Shown here piece by piece: positions 60,601-64,000 of a stretch of DNA of 64,000 bases. The first letter of the stretch is position 1, and every line of letters begins with the position of its first letter. The notes beneath the pieces were generated by a model that worked only from the letters and a program-made list of their open reading frames with translations, made no database searches and was not told the DNA's origin. A program made the position numbers and the translations under genes. The DNA is from Thiocystis violascens DSM 198 (GTDB lineage: Bacteria > Pseudomonadota > Gammaproteobacteria > Chromatiales > Chromatiaceae), in assembly GCF_000227745.2 (NCBI RefSeq), contig NC_018012.1:4878501-4942500 (forward strand). Reading direction: 5' to 3'.

Positions 60601-60680
60601 CGCACCCCCAGAATCAGGATCAGCAAGCTCACGACAGTCGCGAGCACCGGGCGGTGGATGAAAATGTCGGTGAAGGTCAT
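57612..60680 (-). CDS. RND efflux pump permease (HAE1 type)
   Basis: This 1022-aa inner-membrane pump has twelve expected helices. Markers are FIHRPVLATVVSLLILILGV at the start, the proton-relay Asp pair in AIGLVVDDAIVVVENVHRHL, GFITQPLQQAIAEANGIDFL in the pore loop, and GLVAKNGILIVEFANQLGER. It pairs with the adaptor at 60677 (4-nt overlap), forming an AcrAB-type operon; no outer-membrane factor is encoded here, so it probably uses a TolC-like protein elsewhere. Substrate unknown. Confidence 0.93.
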   Translation of the reverse strand: MTFTDIFIHRPVLATVVSLLILILGVRAFLDLDLRQYPKTQNTVVTITTAYPGASSDLVQGFITQPLQQAIAEANGIDFLASTSSAGVSVIEANMRLNYDPNAAVAEIQAKVASQLNVLPESAQNPVIDSTTGDSTALMYLAFYSEEMDLPQITDYLIRVVQPQLQALQGIAKAELIGNKTFAMRIWLDPARMAALKVTGDEVAQVLRTNNYLAGVGRIQGELVQVDLSATTDISSVEDFRRLVVRAESDTLIRLEDIAEIELGAADYNSTTLYKGIPAIFIGIEPAPGSNPLDVAERVHDLMPGLKADFPEGLNAFIPYDASEFIQESIKEVFKTLAEAVLIVLLVIFLSLGSLRAALIPSVAVPLSIVGAGFLMLLMGFSVNLLTLLAMVLAIGLVVDDAIVVVENVHRHLEMGKPRIQAAVDAARELALPIIAMTTTLVAVYAPIGFMGGLVGSLFTEFAFTLAGAVLVSGIVALTLSPMLSAAVLREGGQQGRFEQAVEHFFERLASGYRRLLHGWLRYPSATLLVAVAVLAAIYGMYSMTQKELAPTEDQSILFFMATAPQTATIDYNQRYVAQMTPLFEAFPEYQESFILVGFGDASTTFGGFKMPPPNQRERSQMEIQPQLQGALSQIAGLDTVAFSLPSLPTPGSGMPVEFVVLSDRGAEELAGLADQLLGQAMASGKFMFLMKDVKLERPRTVLEVDRDLAGDLGISMQDLGLSLSGMLNEDYVNWFSLAGRSYKVIPQVEQGYRNDAGELLDYQVRTAAGELVPVSALVTLRHEVEPSKRVQFQQLNAVTLSGVMTPGVTLGDALDYLEQEARGLFPRGARIDYKGESRQFKREGAALEVTFFLSLLIIYLVLAAQFESWRDPFVILMSVPLSLAGAMAFLFLGFASINIYTQVGLITLIGLVAKNGILIVEFANQLGEREGLARREAIEQASAIRLRPILMTTVSMLVAMIPLLTASGPGAVSRFDIGLVIVTGLGIGTVFTLFVVPAFYLLLSPTSHRRIGEEQGSAHTI

Positions 60681-61780
60681 TCGGGTTGCGCCGGCGCGGC
60701 GGCCGCCTCGTCGCTGTCCGAGACGATGCTGACGTCCTGCCCGTTGGTGAGTTTCACCTGACCGGCGACGATGACGCGATCCCCTTCGGTCAGTCCGTCG
60801 AGGACCGCGACCTCATCCCCGCGCACGGCGCCGGTGCGGATCTGGCGACGCTGCGCCAGGGTCTTGCCGTCTGTTTCCTCGATCAGGAACACCGAATCGC
60901 CATAGGTGTTGAAGGTGACCGCCTCGCGGGGGAGCGTGAGGACACGTTCCTGGACCGGCAGTTGGGTGGCGACGCGGGCGAACATGCCGGGGCGTAGCGC
61001 GAGATCGGGATTCTCGAAACGGGCACGGATCAACACATTGCGAGTGCCCTGATCGATGCCGGGACTGATCGCCTGGATCGTGCCCGCGAAGATTCTGTCG
61101 GGGTAGGGCGCCGCCCGCACGCTGACCGGCTGACCGACGCGCAACTGGGCCAGATGCCGTTCGGGCAGCGAATAATCGACATAGACCGGGTCGAGCGCCT
61201 GGAGCGGTACGATCGCCGAACCTTCGGCCAGATATTGCCCCAGATTCACCTGCCGAATGCCCAACTGACCGGCGAAGGGTGCGCGAATCGCCTTTTTCTC
61301 GATGGTCGCCTGCCTGGACTTGACCTGAGCGCGCGCCTGATCGAGCTGGGCGGCGATCTCGTCGACATCGCCCTGGGCGACGGCGCGATCCTTGAGCAAG
61401 GCGCGGTTGCGGTCCAACTGGATCTGGGCCAGCCGCTCCGCCGCCTGCAAGCCTTCGAGTTCGGCCCGGTCCACATCGTCCTCCAGACGCAGCAGGATCT
61501 GCCCCTGCTTCACTTTGGCGCCGGAGTCGAACAGGATCTGTTTGACCTGTCCCGCCACCTCGTTGTTGAGGTCGACGCCCTGGACCGCCCGCACGGTTCC
61601 GACCGCGTTCAGCGCGGGTTCCCAGGTGCTTGTCTCCACAACCGCCGCGGCGACCGTCGGGGCCGGCATCGGCTGGGAGAACAGCGCGATTTCGGCCTGG
61701 ATCTGACGGTATTTGAGAAAGGCAAGACCGGCGACGATCGCGGCGAGCGCCAACAGCACCAGCAGGAGACGGACGAACAT
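60677..61780 (-). CDS. RND efflux periplasmic adaptor (membrane fusion protein)
   Basis: This 367-aa protein has an N-terminal membrane anchor (LLLVLLALAAIVAGLAFLKY), the lipoyl-like domain halves (GTVRAVQGVDLNNEVAGQVK and RAPFAGQLGIRQVNLGQYL), a coiled-coil hairpin (AERLAQIQLDRNRALLKDRA) and the beta-barrel part. It links the pump to an outer-membrane channel. Stop overlaps the permease ATG by 4 nt. Confidence 0.92.
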   Translation of the reverse strand: MFVRLLLVLLALAAIVAGLAFLKYRQIQAEIALFSQPMPAPTVAAAVVETSTWEPALNAVGTVRAVQGVDLNNEVAGQVKQILFDSGAKVKQGQILLRLEDDVDRAELEGLQAAERLAQIQLDRNRALLKDRAVAQGDVDEIAAQLDQARAQVKSRQATIEKKAIRAPFAGQLGIRQVNLGQYLAEGSAIVPLQALDPVYVDYSLPERHLAQLRVGQPVSVRAAPYPDRIFAGTIQAISPGIDQGTRNVLIRARFENPDLALRPGMFARVATQLPVQERVLTLPREAVTFNTYGDSVFLIEETDGKTLAQRRQIRTGAVRGDEVAVLDGLTEGDRVIVAGQVKLTNGQDVSIVSDSDEAAAAPAQPE

Positions 61781-61847
61781 AGGCGGTCAATGCCTCTTGG
61801 CGGAATCGATCAATTTGAGGGGGCGGTCACGGGGGTCAGCTTCAATC

Positions 61848-61925
61848 GCTTGCGGGCGAGAGGGGTGGCAGACCCAAAGGTTTTTGGTTTGTGGCAGATC
61901 ATATCGCCCGCAAGCGGGCTCCTAC
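61848..61925. repeat. REP-like inverted repeat
   Basis: The arms CGCTTGCGGGCGA (61848-61860) and TCGCCCGCAAGCG (61904-61916) face each other; the right one continues GGCTCCTAC as in the pair at 17478-17560. It lies in the 255-bp gap upstream of the adaptor and methyltransferase genes. Confidence 0.7.
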
Positions 61926-62035
61926 ATCAAAATGGGAATTGCCGAGCCTCAATTGCTCTTTGCGACTCGAATGATAGAGTTCCGTAGTATAGGCGGCGAT
62001 GGCCGTGAAACGAAAACCGAAATCCTGGAGTGTAT

Positions 62036-62764
62036 ATGGCGTCCATCAGCCCACCGATGCAAATCAATGACCCCGCCGCCTATCGCCGCCGCGGCGAGCT
62101 TGAGGTGATCGAGGATCTGCTCAGCGTGCGGGGTTTGAAGGTTCTGGAACTGGGTTGCGGCGCCGCCTGGATAACCCGCGAACTGGTGACGCGATTTGGC
62201 GCCGCCCAGGTCACGGCGACCGAGGTCGATGCGATCCAACACGCGAAAAACCTCGCCCTGGCGGCTCTGCCGGCGGTCGAGTTCCGCGCGGGCGGCGCTG
62301 AGTCGATCGCCGATCCGGATGCCTTCTATGACCGGGTGTTCATGTTCAAGTCGCTGCATCATGTCCCCGTCGAATTGATGGATCGGGCGCTCGGCGAGAT
62401 CCATCGGGTGCTGACGCCGGGCGGGTTGCTGTATGTCTCCGAGCCGGTTTATTGGGGCGATTTTAATGAGATCATGCGTCTGATCGATGACGAGCGCGAG
62501 GTGCGAGCCGCAGCCTTCGCGGCACTGGGCCGCGCCATCGACAGGAGGCTGTTCCGGCTGGAGCGCGAGGTCTTCTACGAGTCCGAAGGCGTCTATCCCG
62601 ACTGGGACAGCTTCGCCGCCCGCTTCATCCAGGTCACGCATACGGAACGCAATCTGGACGCCGCCAGACTGGTGGACATCCGCGCCGCCTTCGAGCGTCA
62701 TCTGACGCCGGACGGCGCGCGGTTTTTCAAACCACACCGGGTAGACCTGTTGCGTCGGATATAA
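62036..62764 (+). CDS. Class I SAM-dependent methyltransferase
   Basis: This 242-aa protein has motif I VLELGCGAAWITRELV, the acidic loop TATEVDAIQHAKN, and post-I VFMFKSLHHVPVELMDRALG followed by IHRVLTPGGLLYVSEP. This is a Methyltransf_11-like small-molecule enzyme. Acceptor unknown; its upstream half is common in UbiE-like proteins. It is monocistronic, 172 bp before parC. Start ATG 62036. Confidence 0.85.
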   Translation: MASISPPMQINDPAAYRRRGELEVIEDLLSVRGLKVLELGCGAAWITRELVTRFGAAQVTATEVDAIQHAKNLALAALPAVEFRAGGAESIADPDAFYDRVFMFKSLHHVPVELMDRALGEIHRVLTPGGLLYVSEPVYWGDFNEIMRLIDDEREVRAAAFAALGRAIDRRLFRLEREVFYESEGVYPDWDSFAARFIQVTHTERNLDAARLVDIRAAFERHLTPDGARFFKPHRVDLLRRI

Positions 62765-62774
62765 AATCAAAAAC

Positions 62775-62860
62775 TTAAACCGCGCCCGCTCCGACCTTCA
62801 CAAGTCCTGACAAAACCGCGTAAAGCGCGAAGTTCGCATGCCGCGCCAAGCGCGGTTTAA
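62775..62860. repeat. Inverted repeat upstream of parC
   Basis: TTAAACCGCG (62775-62784) is matched by CGCGGTTTAA (62851-62860), and a further CGCGGTTTA follows at 62861. It may terminate the methyltransferase transcript or be another dispersed palindrome. Confidence 0.55.
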
Positions 62861-62933
62861 CGCGGTTTATTGTGATTCGCGCATCCATGCCCCATCATGC
62901 CCGCCCTGTTTGCGACCGAATCCAAGATAACCC

Positions 62934-64000
<1,067 letters not shown>

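Overview
The window looks like the chromosome of a purple sulfur gammaproteobacterium of the Chromatiaceae type. The support is a bacteriochlorophyll-associated bchO gene, a complete soeABC set (cytoplasmic sulfite oxidation, characterised in Allochromatium vinosum), a TauE/SafE permease, and gammaproteobacterial housekeeping genes (yceH, rimO, ispH, mnmA-hflD, slt, parC) on high-GC DNA. Genus assignment is inference.

Positions 1-17300 are a CRISPR-Cas locus that has been heavily damaged by transposition. From left to right it holds a broken PEGA lipoprotein gene, a csx16 remnant, a 17-repeat array transcribed leftward from a leader at 3423-3593, cas4, cas2, cas1, a Uma2-type nuclease gene, cas6, the 3' end of what is probably cas3, a truncated cmr3, cmr2 (cas10), cmr1, a DxTHG-type csx1 and an NE0113-family CARF ring-nuclease gene. 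All cas genes are on the minus strand. Two identical ISAs1-family elements (10-bp target duplications) split a repeat and cas4. Two identical IS5-family elements split the ring-nuclease gene (3-bp duplication) and sit at a cmr3/cas3 junction where the flanking trinucleotides do not match. This suggests that recombination between IS copies deleted the rest of cmr3, probably cmr4-6, and most of cas3. The system probably can no longer interfere, although cas1, cas2, cas6, cmr1, cmr2 and csx1 remain open.

Positions 17.7-30.7 kb are mostly core metabolism: class I fumarase, yceH, rimO, a tiny Cys-rich membrane protein next to ispH, a small acidic unknown protein with a clear terminator, soeABC behind a sigma70-like promoter, a lipoprotein hydrolase and an autotransporter. 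Positions 30.8-39.8 kb are an accessory patch: a 1640-aa multidomain glycosyltransferase, a toxin-antitoxin pair with a dead toxin, an Rpn transposase remnant, and a radical-SAM/SPASM protein fused to a Stf0-like sulfotransferase. At 40-44.6 kb a Sel1 lipoprotein converges on a Ser/Thr kinase-TPR-FGE protein.

Positions 44.8-64 kb contain hflD-mnmA, a promoter and 34-aa membrane peptide, bchO, the AmmeMemoRadiSam A/B pair, an M48 protease fused to a pilin-like domain, slt, a mazEF-like pair, a Met-rich exported protein, tauE, a frameshifted SDR gene, psiE, an RND pump with its adaptor, a methyltransferase and the start of parC. Several families of dispersed palindromic repeats punctuate the intergenic spaces. 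One behaves like a MITE with about 10-bp target duplications. I saw no rRNA or tRNA gene.
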